Shown: one piece after another, positions 1 to 11,709 of the stretch
Layout: the number at the start of each line of letters is the position of its first letter
Numbering within the stretch: the stretch's first letter is position 1
From: Dendrocalamus latiflorus
Taxonomy: Eukaryota > Streptophyta > Magnoliopsida > Poales > Poaceae
Length of the DNA: 64,000 nt
Reading direction: 5' to 3'
NCBI GenBank assembly: GCA_017311315.1
Contig: CM029632.1
Span: 18,774,669 to 18,838,668, forward strand
Program-made: the position numbers and the translations under genes
The notes under the pieces: generated by a model
The model's input: only the letters and a program-made list of their open reading frames with translations
Database searches by the model: none
What the model was told of the DNA's origin: nothing

Positions 1-838
1 AAGCTAAGTTATTAGCATCACGACCAAAGTAGTGTGTAGTATTCTACTCCTACGTTCACTATGCAACGTCGCTGTAGTTGTTTACTGTGTGACCAATCAA
101 TATATGTTACTCTGCAATATTTATCTACTTGTTTGGATAGCTTTATATATTGATAAAAATGAACCCAAAGAATTGTATTCTGGACACCATGGACAATATA
201 TGGTCAAGTTCATTAAGTAGATATTTAATTGATATTTTGTTCCATCTTCCCTTAATACGTTTTTCATGTTTTCTTTGTACTATATAGTCAAAAGTTTTCA
301 ATCATGTGATACTCCATCAGTTCAACAATGTATAGAGCTTTCTGATAATCCCACATGAAAGAAATCATTCCAGTCATACAACCAAGGCCCAAGTTAACTC
401 TGACCTTTCTGTGAATGCACATGCCATTCTAGCTTGCAGTTAAAGAGTTGCAGAAGATTAATTCCTTCAAATCACCGCGAGAGAAGCTTCTGTGTGGATT
501 CATACTGTAATACATGTAGACCATCTCTAGCAATTTTTGGTATGCACCATATACTGTAATGAATTTCTCCATGTTCATTGTCCCCAAAAAAATGATGTGT
601 TTTTCCTTATGCAGTTGATTTTGAATCTTTCATGGATGTCATTTTGTACTATTCATTTTCTGTTACTCCAATTACTTAAGTTTGTTATTTCTTGATAGTG
701 CTTAATTAATTACTTGTTTCCTGCAACCAAGCTGCATGTTAACGTTATATTTCATGGCCAATTCGGTAAATATAAGAGGTGCTTAAGCATAGTATACATT
801 TGTTTGTCTTTTAAAATAAACTTATTTTCTATTTTCAG
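1..838. other. unassigned AT-rich sequence, probably inside a Helitron
   Basis: I see no gene here. The sequence is AT-rich, with only short open frames full of rare residues. It lies upstream of the captured exon at 839-895 and of the Helitron 3' terminus at 2139, so it may be the body of that element. I could not find a Helitron 5' end, which may lie before the window. Confidence 0.4.
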
Positions 839-895
839 GTCATGGGGAGGATACATGCTATTCTTTCAGATGGAACTGTGGTCACAAATGTTGAG
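839..895 (+). pseudogene. isolated exon of a DCC (DUF393) thiol-disulfide oxidoreductase-like gene
   Basis: A 57-nt exon-like block is preceded by a good acceptor (TTTTCAG) and followed by a donor (GTATG). It encodes VMGRIHAILSDGTVVTNVE, which matches the conserved segment MGRIHAILSDGTxVTDVE of plant DCC-family (DUF393) proteins such as Arabidopsis At1g52590, as I remember them. The next expected exon (FRKLYEEVGLGW-type) is not visible downstream, and the upstream exon with the catalytic DxxCxxC region is absent too. It therefore looks like a captured gene fragment. The Helitron 3' end 1.2 kb downstream supplies a plausible capture vehicle. Capture is inference; the exon match is from sequence plus family memory. 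Confidence 0.6.
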
Positions 896-1956
896 GTATG
901 ACATTCATATCCTCTCCTACTGAAATTTTCAGGGATTTTCCTTTTTAAAATGCATAAGTTACTGTCTGGTAAACTTTTGGGCTATTAAAGCAGAACGGTT
1001 GGGACATATTTTAGTGAGAAACTTGATTGGATAGAGCTATTAGGTTGTTTTCGCTTTTGGGGATCACCAAACAAGTCCAAGCTGTCTTTAGGGGTCATGA
1101 TGATGCACATGACGGTGTAGCTCTGGCAAACAATTGCCATCGGGTAGGGTAGAGTAGTTCACCGTCACCCTGCCCTCACAAATCACCATTATGACCTTCT
1201 GTTACTAGATGGTTTTGGTATATGCATGTGCCAGCATGTTAGAGGGACTTTCCACAATGCAGTGACTGATTTTAGATCAAAGAAACCTGCCGAGCAAATG
1301 GACATGTAGATGGACGTTCATGTACTATTATCATCCTCAAATGTGCTTCGAGATAACTTCCAAATTCAAACCAACATCCCATCTTCTAATGATTTTAATG
1401 TCCTTGCACAAATCTTGGAACACTTTGGATGGATGAATAGGATATTACATGGACGTACATATACATGTGGACTTGCATCTCTTTTTTTATTGATGAATCT
1501 GCTGTGTTGAGCTATTGCTGAGTTAATAGTCGATACAATGTCATAATTACAGTACATATTGGATACATGTTGTAGATTGTTATTCTTCACACTTGCATAA
1601 TCAGGAGCTGCTTTACCTGCCTTGCTACATCTTATCATGTTTGTCTTGTATCAGGCTTGCATGACTGCTAAAATACCGGCAAACATACTAATGCTATGTA
1701 TTTGGAACTCAGCATCAGGCTGACATCATTGTTTTGATTGTAGGTCCAGTTGGTTTAAAGGGTGGTGAACTAGACGAAAATCATGTCAAGTGGTTGTGTT
1801 TTGGTTTAAAACGGCTGTTGCCGAAGATGACCTGAATTAGTTATTCTAAATTTAATTCTCGCACCATTGCTTTTTCAGAGTGCCTGTATTGGGCCTTGTT
1901 TTGGCAGGTTGTACTGGAATCCTAATCCACAATCAGCAAAATACCGAGAGAAGACG
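896..1956. other. no gene seen; probable Helitron interior
   Basis: There is no convincing exon. A short open block at 1743-1848 follows a TAG that could be an acceptor, but I cannot match its product to any family. The region lies between the captured exon and the paired Helitron 3' ends. Confidence 0.4.
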
Positions 1957-2139
1957 AAATTTTATCTTGTTTTGTATTTTACCGTAGCGTTACCACGGGC
2001 ACACTACTATGTGACAAAAATATTTGGTTATACAATATATGAGACGTGAATCTTAATGAATCTGATTGTTCGTTTTATTTTTTACAAATTTTATCTTGTT
2101 TTGTATTTTACCGTAGCGTTAGCACGGGCACACTACTAG
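1957..2139 (+). mobile_element. Helitron 3' terminus with two tandem 3' ends
   Basis: Two 55-bp direct copies begin at 1957 and 2086. Each carries the motif CCGTAGCGTTA(G/C)CACGG, which folds into the short GC-rich hairpin typical of Helitron 3' ends. The second copy finishes in CTAG at 2136-2139 and is followed by T, as expected for insertion between A and T. The first copy ends in CTAT, so it is a decayed or bypassed terminus. The 5' TC end is not identified. The call rests on the hairpin plus CTAG; no helicase or Rep gene is present, so the element would be non-autonomous. Confidence 0.7.
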
Positions 2140-3530
2140 TTATTCCGTCCATTATGTAATATAAGTCCTTATTTTTTTAAAAAAACATCATTCCACGGTA
2201 TTATTAGATAGAATAGTAGGATGAATCAATCTCATGTATTACATAGTCTAAAGGAACAATATATAGTACAAGACTCAAGAGACACAGAACTAAATCCTAA
2301 AAAATAGGAAATACCGCAAATACCCTTAACAGCCCCTCAAATATAAGACATATGTAATAGCATTACATTTGTAAAGTTTGACACTAAAATAAAAAGAAAA
2401 AATCCAAAGTCCGAGTCTTGAACATGTCACCATAGTGTGCACTCTTGAAAAATTGTGTTGAGTACCAAAATATCTCCTCACATTCGAAATCGTGCGGCAG
2501 CCCATAAAACGCAAAGTGCAGGGGCTGAAAAAGTGGAAGCAAAGTCGACCATGGTAACACGTTGAAGAGGATGTGAAAGATGATATAAATTGAGAGAGCT
2601 GTCAAATCAAACTAAATAGAGACAGATAGAAGCATAGCAGCGCATATCAAAGCTCAAGATGGCGGTAGCGTGGAAGAAAAATGAAGCGGCCTTAAAAACA
2701 GGGTGGTGGCTCAGAGAAAAGTCGCAACATCAAAAAGACTTTTACATTTGCATCGGCTCAAAAAGCAGAGCAACGGTTATGGCTGTGCGAAAGAAAGGAG
2801 AGAACTGCACTCAATCCGAGAGGATGAATAAAGGCGAGGGAGGTGGCACCAGAGCCAAGAGAGCCGAGCGACGACGGCAGTCTAAGAAGAGGACAATGGC
2901 GATGGCTCGTGTTGAAGCAGGCCGAATCTAATGCATCAAGGCTAGAGGCAACTGGATCCAGGAGAGGCGATGGTGGCTGGGTTCGGGAGATAGGAGGCGA
3001 CGGTGCTTGCTCGACGATGAGGAGAGACAGCGATGTTGATGACGAAGGATATATCTGAAGGTCTTGGAGGCAACGACATCAAGGTAGACTCTGTTGGCTC
3101 AGATCCAAGGCTAGCAACAGTGGATCTAGCCAGATCTGATCATGGGAGTTGGTGGCAGCGACAGAGAGCTCGCATCTCCTGCCGGATCCGGTGGTGACAA
3201 GCGTGACGACGTCGGGGACACACGAATCCATCGTGGATCAAGACCAGCGATGATGGAGAGAACTCAATCCGCCCGAATCCGAGGACGAAGATGATCAACG
3301 ACGCCGGATCCGATGAGACTTGTTGCAGCTGCTACTAGAGCCACGACGGCTACTCTTAACAAATATAAGTCTATTGCAGAGACCAAATGTATAGTTATTA
3401 CAATATTTTCATCATACACATCTAAATAGGAATATGTATGGTCCGATAGCATCAACTTTTTCTTAAATTTAATGTCTCATTGTTCTGTATGTATGGTAGA
3501 CTTTGGTCTTATATTGGGAGTATTATACAT
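2140..3530. other. possible degenerate element with weak Stowaway-like ends
   Basis: Immediately after the Helitron end the sequence reads TTCCGTCCATTATGTAATAT. Near 3500 the right side reads CTTATATTGGGAGTATTATA, whose complement resembles the left end in the way Stowaway/mariner termini do (CCGTCCxxxATATAAG). The 2650-3330 interior is GC-rich and contains short open frames rich in R, G and E without recognisable domains. The inverted ends are imperfect and the target duplication is unclear, so this is only a suggestion. No gene is supported. Confidence 0.3.
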
Positions 3531-4146
3531 AGGACCACAGTTAGACCTTACGATCTTTAAAATTATGATTTTTGAGGCACAATAGCAACGTGACCTTTAG
3601 ATCCAGGTGTCGAGATTCGAGAATGAATGAACGAACTCTCTCTCTCTCTCTGCTTTCGTGTCTAACGCATTTGAGCCTGCAGGCTGCACCTGATTCGTCT
3701 CCTGCTGGTGGAGGAGCTGTGCTGTGTAGCCGTGTAGGTTCCCACTTTCCAACCCAGGGAGGGAATCGAATCAATCCACTGGAAAAAGGAAGCTCACAGG
3801 CGGTTGGTTGGCCAACGTCCATTTCCGCCCGCGCAGCGCAGGCAGGTAGACGAGAGACTACACGGCTGCTGCTGAAGTTTATGCCACTATTAGTAACGAC
3901 CTTTTGGCTAAACTTATACTATAATAATAATTATTTTTTAAAACTATTTAATTAAAAAATAAAGAAAAACGAATATATATATATATAGGAAAAATATTTT
4001 TTACTCCCGGGTGTAATTACACTCACCTCTAATATACCACCTCTATATATATATATATATAATTATAGCTTCACAGTTAATACAAAGAAATAAGAAGAAA
4101 GAAAAAAAAACCAAAAAACAGAAATTAAAAATCCAATATCTTTCAT
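3531..4146. other. intergenic, nothing recognised
   Basis: This stretch has a short CT run near 3640-3655, an AT-rich part with two TA microsatellites (about 3976-3987 and 4045-4061), and an open frame of about 127 codons with no family resemblance. I regard it as non-coding. Confidence 0.4.
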
Positions 4147-4430
4147 AGCTTCTGAAAGCCAGAAGGTGTCAGAAGTTATATGACCTTTTTTTTTGCTTTT
4201 GAAATCGGCTTTTGGCTTTTTGCTACAATATCTAACTTTTAAACGGATTATTTTTTAAGATGTGGTCTACAAATTAATTATAGTACATGTAAAAACCTAC
4301 TATCTGTACCATCCAAAATTGCAAGCGAATATCTCTCTCCGTAATCTCAATCACAAACAGCTAAAAATTAAAAATTTCAGCCAAAACTATAAACCGCAGC
4401 CGCAAAAAACAAACCCATAATCCGAAGCCA
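4147..4430 (+). mobile_element. MITE, copy 1 of a five-copy family
   Basis: The core around 4230-4290 reads TTTTAAACGGATTATTTTTT, followed by AAGATGTGGTCTACAAATTA and ATTATAGTAC. The same core recurs at about 10330, 12825, 13890 and, inverted, 32190. The ends carry GCTTCTGAAAG/CTTTTGGC-type motifs that can pair imperfectly. There is no coding capacity. I think it is a hAT-like MITE, but the superfamily and exact ends are uncertain. Confidence 0.55.
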
Positions 4431-4639
4431 GCCGTAGCGGCCCTGGAGCGGCTGCAGCGAGTGAGCGGTAGCAGGAACAAAAAGATCGGGGCAAAAGCCC
4501 CTTTCCCCCCTCGGCCGCATCTGCCGCTACGGGCCATCGCCGTCATCATGACGGCGACGACGGCGATCCATTGCGCTGGTAGTGCCAGTGCCAGTGCTGG
4601 TGGTGGTCGTGGTGACGGCCCACTGACCCGGCCACTCCA

Positions 4640-4945
4640 CTCCGTTCCCACTCGCTCGCTCACCCGCGCATTTCTTTCTCCCGCGCTGTCTTGCTTCTCC
4701 TACTTGTGTACTCGCAAGTCCCACCACGCACCAGGCGTCAGCGTCACCTCTCTCCCTTTCGCTTTCGCTTTTGCGCAACCGCACCGCGCGCACTTATCTA
4801 TTGAGGGGTTTGGACGGCGACGGGGAGGAGGGGGGAAGAAAAGCAGAGCGAAGAACCGTTCGTGTGGATGGATGTAGTAGTGGTAGGAGAGTAGGAGCCG
4901 CAAGAAGCAGTTGTCGGCCTCGCCGCCTGGACGGACAGGGAGAAG
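4640..4945 (+). promoter_or_regulatory. promoter and 5' leader of the PBL-type kinase gene
   Basis: The region upstream of the kinase start is GC-rich with CT-rich patches (about 4670-4700), as is common at TATA-less grass promoters. No clear TATA box is seen. The presumed leader contains overlapping upstream AUGs, annotated separately. Confidence 0.4.
4868..4894 (+). promoter_or_regulatory. upstream ORF overlapping an AUG-stop element in the kinase leader
   Basis: ATG at 4868 opens an eight-codon uORF ending at TAG 4892-4894. A second ATG at 4872-4874 is followed at once by TAG (4875-4877), making a minimal AUG-stop uORF. Both lie 50-80 nt before the main ATG at 4946. If the transcript starts upstream of 4868, these would be expected to lower or condition translation of the kinase. 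The sequence is certain; the effect is inference from known AUG-stop leaders in plants. Confidence 0.5.
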
Positions 4946-7900
4946 ATGCCTCCTCCCCGGCACAGGGCGGAGCGCGGCGGCTGCGGGTGCTGGGCCGCCG
5001 TCGCGCGCGGCCTCAGGGGGGGCTGCTTCCGCCCGGCGGCGGCGGCGGGCGCCGAGGCCGCGGGCGGCGTGGCTAAGGGCAGCCACGTCCACGACGCAGG
5101 TGGTTTCTTGTTCTTTTCTCCCCTGTTTTTTTACCTGGTTTTGTTTTTGGTTGGTTGGTGGGATTGGGATCTTTTGTTCGGTTCTGAGAAAGATTTTGCT
5201 TGTTTGTTCTTTAGTGATAGGAGTGTTGGTTGACGATTGCTACTGTGATGATGTGATCTGCGATTGATATGATGTTCATCGAGGGGAAAAAGCTTCTTTT
5301 CTGTTTCCCAGGATTAATTGTTGGAGTCGTGTTCATTGGGGACTGCTCTGTTGTGTATTTGATCGGATGGTTTTGCTTAGTACTGTCATGATGTAATTGA
5401 CGTGGAAATGTTGAAAGGTGAAATGGGAAATTGTGAATAAAGTTTCAACCTTGCAATATAAATTCAGACCAAATAGTAGTAGAGTTCTCTTATGCTGTTT
5501 ATCAGTAGAAGTATCATATCCATGCCCTTACTAGTGGTGTCAAAGCATGCCAATGTAGTGGCCAGCTTGTCACAAGAAGCCATTCATGGTGATAAGGCAT
5601 TGATTTCCAACACAGCATTGGGTGGTATTTACGTTTTTTTCTTAGAGGTAGGTGGCATGGACCTTCTACATGGAATTGGAATGTGTTTCTTTGGTACCGA
5701 GCTGACAAAGGGGCACCTGGGAGACCTAGTGATGTGAACCTCACTTATTTCACTAAGTTAAAGTAGACACGAACACGATTGTCGTAATCTCAAACAAAAT
5801 GTGCCATAGCTTATATATGATCTTGAGCAGAGTTATGTAAACAGTGTATGTTCTTCAATAAGAGGGATGGTATGTTTTACGTTTGGGCAAAGAAAAGTTA
5901 CGTTTTATGTGAAATCCCCTTCAGATCAATGGTTTTTGCTCCTCATATTTTAATGCCAATTGTGTTATGCAATTCATTACGATACATTTCAACTGTCAAA
6001 TGAGATTTTCTGATCCTTGTGCAATAACTGAAGAAGAACATGTGGTAAATACGACAGAAGCATGAAGCAAGTCTCTGATCCTTTTGTTCAGGGGCAAAAT
6101 ACATATAGTTATGTTTCTTTCTGCTGTTATGCCGATCATATGGGCTGACATTGACACTGCGGATGATTAACCTGGATAATATAAGAAATATACTCTCCAA
6201 GTCAACTGGATGGGTTTGTTCTATATAGCTGAGAATGACCATTTTGGATTATCTGCCTTGTATATAATACTCTTGGGTCAATGTCTATCTACTTGGTTGA
6301 CCATTTTGGATATGTGGGAGAGCCCAAGAGATAATAAATATTGGCCTTGGTAGATATGTTCCATCATAGATTATATACATTCAATCTTAATATGTGAACA
6401 GTATTCTCAAAGTGCATTTTGGAGGGTATAGCCATGATATCTATTTAGTAGTTTCTGTTGGTAAATTTCCAGTTTTGGGGAGAAATGCTCAAGCATTTTT
6501 TCTCTCTCTGTAGCAGCGGAGGCAAGATATCTAAATGCTAGCAATCGAGATCTTGCTGATCATTTTCAGACGAACCTTGATGATGAAGATGGTGTTAATG
6601 CAACAACTGAAAAGAAAACACCACCCAAGCTACTTCAATTTACTTTCCAAGAGTTGAAATCTGCCACTGTTAACTTTAGGCCAGACAGTATTCTTGGAGA
6701 GGGTGGGTTTGGGTACGTTTTCAAGGGGTGGATTGAGCCGAACAGCACAGCTCCTGCAAAACCCGGCACTGGTCTTACTGTAGCTGTGAAAAGTTTGAAG
6801 CCGGATGCTCTTCAAGGTCATAGAGAATGGGTGGTAAGCATTTTGCATGCCTCATAAATATCTTTATTTAGTTTGTAACTTCCAAAAAATTCATATTTTC
6901 AGGCCGAAGTTGACTTTCTGGGACAATTGCATCACAAACACCTTGTTAAGCTGATTGGGTATTGTATCGAGGATGATCAAAGGCTGCTTGTATATGAATT
7001 CATGGCACGAGGAAGTCTTGAAAATCATCTTTTCAGAAGTAAGCAATCAACTACATGCGTTAATTAGTATTTTAATGTTAGTGTTTTTAGATTTAGTGTT
7101 ATTTGTATTTAGTCCTGAAAATTGGAAATTTTCATTTGAAATGAGACTGACATCGTACTTTGAATTGATGCAGGGTATATATGTGTACTTTCACGTGCCA
7201 ATGTATTAGCATAACCATTCATTTCATAAGAAAAAGAATATTGAGCATGTAGATATTCCCATATCTTGGGAAACCTTTCTTGCCAAATTTAAACATATTG
7301 AAATTCTTTTAAAAAAAATCAATAACTTTTCCCAAAATGGGCAAAAATAGTCTGAAGGTGACCCTTTGGATGTTTATCTGTTTTATCTCAAGGTGATAAG
7401 CTGAATTATTTTGTGCAGTTCAAACTTCACAATAGTTATAGCAATAAAGTTTTGGAATCCCTGTTGTTGAACCCTAAGACTTGACCTCTCTACTTATTCA
7501 GGTGCTGTCCATTCAATTACCAACTGTTATTGAAAACTAGGACCTCTGATACAAATCATTACATCAACGATAATCTCTATAGGGTCTATCCTATTGTACC
7601 TATCTATTGTATCATCCGGTCATCCCTGCCTAACCAATTTTACCGTTTATACTTTCTTGTCAAGTTTCTTGATTTGTAAGATCTTAAATTATTTCCCCCC
7701 TCTTATGCTCTTGTCGTCTTACTTTGTTTAATCTTGAAGGGGCTCTTCCCCTACCTTGGTCCTGCAGAATGAAGATTGCTCTTGGTGCTGCTAAAGGTCT
7801 AGCCTTCCTCCATGGAGGTCCCAAACCAGTTATTTATAGGGATTTTAAGACATCAAACATTCTTCTTGATTCGGTAATATCTCTTGTCCTTTTGTTTCAT

Positions 7901-9598
7901 CTCATACTTATATGTTGCATATTACTTTAATAACAGTGGAGTTCTGCTTCTACAGGATTATAATGCAAAACTTTCAGATTTTGGGTTAGCAAAAGCTGGC
8001 CCTCAAGGTGATAAAACTCATGTCTCTACTCGGGTTGTTGGCACCTATGGTTATGCTGCACCTGAGTATGTAATGACAGGTATCAAGCAGAAACTTTTGG
8101 TTTCTGTAGCTACTTGGATAAAAATTTCTTCGACATGCTGTCACTAGTTGGTACTTTACAATGTTTGTCTAAGCCTCTAAGCTGTGATAATATCAACTTG
8201 GTTTCTGATTATATGGCATTGGCTTGATTTATCTTTTTCAGAATTCAAGAATACATGATGATTTTCTTACTAAATTGGATATTAAGATGGCTTTGGATTT
8301 TCTTTAAAGGCATGAAATTTCATTCAACCTAAAGTTCATTCTCATATGTTTTGCCTCTGACGTTTCCCCTACTGTAGTTCATCCCCACATTTCTTCTTCT
8401 TTTTGGGATTCTGTGTTATGTTTTATCCGTAATACACTGCAGTACCTAGACATGAATACTGAAACTTATTGCTATCGCAATAGCATTGAAGGAAAACAAC
8501 TGATAATTATACTAAAGTGACAAATGATTACTAGGGGTATAGAGAACTTTTATGTGTGCCTATTGTGTTTCTGTTATATGCTATTATATCGTTTTGTTTT
8601 GGATATAGTGACCTACGAAAGCCAGTGGTTTAGAGCACCCTTCGCCATGCATGCAGTATTGGTATTGGTACTGTACTACTGATGCTTTCGTAGCCTGATG
8701 TGATGGTCCTGAATTTGTGTGACTTTAACCATAAAAACGCGGATAGGTGGAACTTGTTTGGTACTTTGGTATTAATTGTTTCTTTTTACATTTATAAATA
8801 AACATTACTACTGTATGCATTCCATAAGGTTACTTTCTACAGGATCTGTATTGACTGCCTAATAACTAAAGGAAAGAAAAGTTGTAATGCCAAGCATCAG
8901 TTTATTATTCTTTCTTTTAGCAACAGACATGCCAATTCCCTTAGCTCATGTCAAATACACTGTTCAGGGCATTTGACATCTAAGAGTGATGTCTATAGCT
9001 TTGGAGTTGTGTTACTCGAGATGTTAACTGGTAGAAGATCAATGGACAAGAAGCGGCCTACCGGGGAGCAAAACCTAGTCGCATGGGCAAGGCCATATCT
9101 AAGTGATCGACGAAGGCTCTATCAGCTCGTAGATCCTCGCTTGGGGCTAAACTATTCTATCAAAGGGGTGCAAAAGGTTGCCCAGATCTGCTATCACTGC
9201 CTTAGTCGTGATACTAAGTCTCGTCCGCCGATGGATGAAGTTATCAAGCATCTGACACCATTGCAGGACCTAGATGACATGGCCTCTGCATCATACAGGC
9301 TTCGATCATCTCAGCGCGGTGAGTAACATATGAACAAAGAACTCATTATCACCGAAGTCACCCTAATTTGGTTTTGAACTGCAAAAAAAAAAAAAAAACA
9401 GGATAACAGTTCAGAAGCAAGAACGAAGTATCTTTTTTTTGTCATAGTGGATTGGAAGCATCAAGATGACTATTTTTTATTTTATTTTTTAAAATAGTCA
9501 AGAACTCAAGAGGACTAATTGAAAAGAGGAAATTTTTGCAGTAGTTAATGAAGCTAACTGCAAATGTTTTTTTCATGACAGGGAAGGCACGCGGGTAA
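4946..9598 (+). CDS. receptor-like cytoplasmic kinase, RLCK-VII, PBL34/35/36-like
   Basis: Seven exons: 4946-5099, 6514-6833, 6903-7038, 7740-7873, 7956-8079, 8968-9318 and 9582-9598. All splice sites are GT-AG and the frame is intact, giving 411 aa. The N-terminus is rich in Cys, Gly and Ala (GCGCW, GGCF), a likely S-acylation region that would hold the kinase at the plasma membrane; there is no Gly at position 2. The kinase domain has a glycine loop GEGGFG near residue 112, VAVK lysine near 144, YRDFKTSN with catalytic Asp near 238, DFG near 256 and APE near 284. It has RD-kinase architecture with Tyr replacing His of HRD, which is normal for this subfamily. It should phosphorylate Ser/Thr downstream of receptor kinases in immune or developmental signalling. 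Exon 2 begins at a tandem acceptor TAGCAG, so an isoform lacking one Ala is expected. The final exon adds only five codons. The assignment to the PBL34-36 clade is by eye; the family assignment is secure. Confidence 0.93.
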
Positions 9599-10284
9599 TG
9601 GCCGGTTCCATTGCAACAGAAGCGGCATTTTCATGGTTCTTCGCATTGCCGGATGATTGTTTTTGCTTTTAATTGTATAGCAAAACTAGGTTTGATGTCC
9701 ATCACCGATACCTGGAGATATGACACCCCCAGATGTCTCGCTTAGATCACTCACTCTGTTTGGCTTATTGCACAAGCGAAATAACGACGTATCTGATTGC
9801 AATATGTAATAAATTAATAATAAGTTAATTTCGGATGGGGGGCGATGAGATCAATGACTATGAGAATGTTTGGTGGTGTATACCCAGGCCCAGTGGTAGT
9901 CTTGATGGAGTTCATGGGAACAAATGGTTGCCCTTCTGGTTCTGCTTTGTGTGTTGATGCTTGGATGAGGGCAAGTAGAGGAGGTACAGATGCTCACATT
10001 ATCTCACCATAATTTTCCAATTCTGAATACCTTTCGTCTGTATCCATATTACGTAGGTGTGTTCTTCAACAATGTACACCTTAATAGATTTTTTTTCCCA
10101 CTTTTTTCACCTTTGCATTCCAAATCCCAGGAAACCCAACACGAAAGCAAGGCAAGCCCGAATGGAACATGCATGCGTGTTTGTTTCAGATTGTGACTCT
10201 TGTGCCTCCCTGAACTTGTACTCCTCCACTGTATATCTACATTGCTGAATTTGGCTTGCTACTGATGCATCCACCCGGCAAGCT
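9599..10284. other. 3' UTR of the kinase gene and intergenic sequence
   Basis: The sequence after the kinase stop contains several AATAAA-like signals near 9808-9830 (AATAAATTAATAATAAG), a reasonable polyadenylation region. From about 9850 to 10284 I see no further gene. Confidence 0.5.
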
Positions 10285-10540
10285 AAGGCTTTGTTCTTTT
10301 CAGCTTCTAAAAATATTTTTCAACTTTTCTACAGTAATTAGCTTTTAAACGGAGTATCTTTTTAAGATAGGGTCTATTAGTTAATTATAGTACATACCGT
10401 ACCAACTTTATTTATATCGGCAAAAACCACACGTGAGTTTCTGTTACTCTTTAATCTCTCGCACAAACAGCACAAAAGTCACAAGCCACAACCAAAAACC
10501 ATAAACTTCAGGAAAAAAAAAGGTCCTAAACCAGAAAAGA
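10285..10540 (+). mobile_element. MITE, copy 2 of the five-copy family
   Basis: It starts near GGCTTTGTTCTTTTCAGCTT. It carries the shared core CTTTTAAACGGAGTATCTTT followed by AAGATAGGGTCTATTAGTTA and ATTATAGTAC, and ends in an A-rich tract before GGTCCTAAACCAG. It is non-coding. The target duplication was not resolved. Confidence 0.6.
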
Positions 10541-11154
10541 AGTGGTTGATTTATTTTGCGATGTACCATGAGATTAAAAGAGTCTAATATAGTTCTAAAG
10601 GTGACGAGGTCTCGTATGACCTTCTTCGCACAAACATGGCCACGACGGGACACGCCTAGCTAGCTGCTGCATGTCTGCGCACGGAGATTATACTGCGCTT
10701 AAGAAATAGCTAGAGTCTAGATATCACGATGACATATATGTATGATCCCGATAAAGGTGGCACGCAATGCACGGCGAAGTCGATCCGGCCGTCCAGGTGC
10801 ACGCATGCATGCCGACGACCGGAGAGAAAGGCTCCAAGCCGTAGCACTGTAGCAGGTCACGGGCGGGCAAGGGCATGGCGTTTCTCAGAGGACAACCACC
10901 TCAGTCTCCTCCCCTACGGCGTCGTCTCGGGCTCATCGTCTCCTGCCGTGCGTGCATGGCGTAGATAGAGCTAGAAGCAACGCCTCTGCGCTAGCTTGTG
11001 CCGGCCCGTGAGCCCGCGCCGTGGCCTCTTGCGCGAGCGTCCTCGCCGGCGCCAGGTGGTCGCCCGGGGCCGGGCGAGCGTCCAACACCTGGCGCCCACC
11101 CATGCATCCATCTACGCACGCACGCGACACAGCACGCAGTGCTCCGTATATCCA
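10541..11154. other. intergenic, far upstream of the proline-rich protein gene
   Basis: This stretch is moderately GC-rich with CATGCATG-type RY motifs near 10800 and 11100. No exon or element could be defined. Confidence 0.4.
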
Positions 11155-11247
11155 CTCGAAATAGAGCTGCATTACCAACGAAAATTAGGCTGGCTCATCC
11201 ATGATTAGTGATGAGTTTACAGTGCAGACTGTTTCAACTATGGCCTA
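11155..11247 (+). repeat. 93-bp direct repeat, upstream copy
   Basis: This begins CTCGAAATAGAGCTG and ends TATGGCCTA. It is repeated with few mismatches at 11458-11550, with a start-to-start spacing of 303 bp. Both copies are 93 bp. They lie in the upstream region of the proline-rich protein gene, the nearer one about 80 bp from the TATA box. Confidence 0.85.
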
Positions 11248-11457
11248 ATTTTTTTTAGGGTGTATTTAAAGAATTTGCAGTCAGTTTCGCTATTTTTTTT
11301 CCTCTCATTGCAGTTGTTTCAATGTTGTTATTTTGGTTCTCTCCGACATTTATTTTCTTTGTCCTTAATACTGTACATGTTCATGCCGTATCTCGTAAGC
11401 TTTAATCCGATCGAAAACTGTTGTGCACAAAAAGAGATATCGTAATAATATAACATG

Positions 11458-11550
11458 CTCGAAATAGAGCTGTGTTACCAACGAAAATTTGGCCGACTCA
11501 TCCATGATTAGTAATGAGTTTACGGTGCAGATTGTTTCAACTATGGCCTA
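11458..11550 (+). repeat. 93-bp direct repeat, promoter-proximal copy
   Basis: This is the second copy of the 11155-11247 block. It differs at scattered positions, so the duplication is not very recent. It could duplicate a promoter element of the downstream gene; that is inference. Confidence 0.85.
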
Positions 11551-11628
11551 TGTGTGTATGTCTAACCCTATACGGGAATTATCATTTGTGCCTGTGCTAG
11601 ATCTAGCGGCACTTACCGGCCGTGTTCC

Positions 11629-11638
11629 CTATAAAAAG
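11629..11638 (+). promoter_or_regulatory. TATA box of the proline-rich protein gene
   Basis: CTATAAAAAG lies about 75 bp upstream of the ATG at 11710. This is a canonical plant TATA box and would place the transcription start near 11660. Confidence 0.75.
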
Positions 11639-11709
11639 GCAGAACCCGGTCATGCCATCGACCACTGTTAATTAAGGCGGTCGGTCCAGACTCGAGAGCA
11701 GCACGAGCC

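Noticed and set aside
3572..3955. 127-codon open frame
   Set aside because: Composition is low-complexity, no family resemblance, no splice or promoter context; probably chance.
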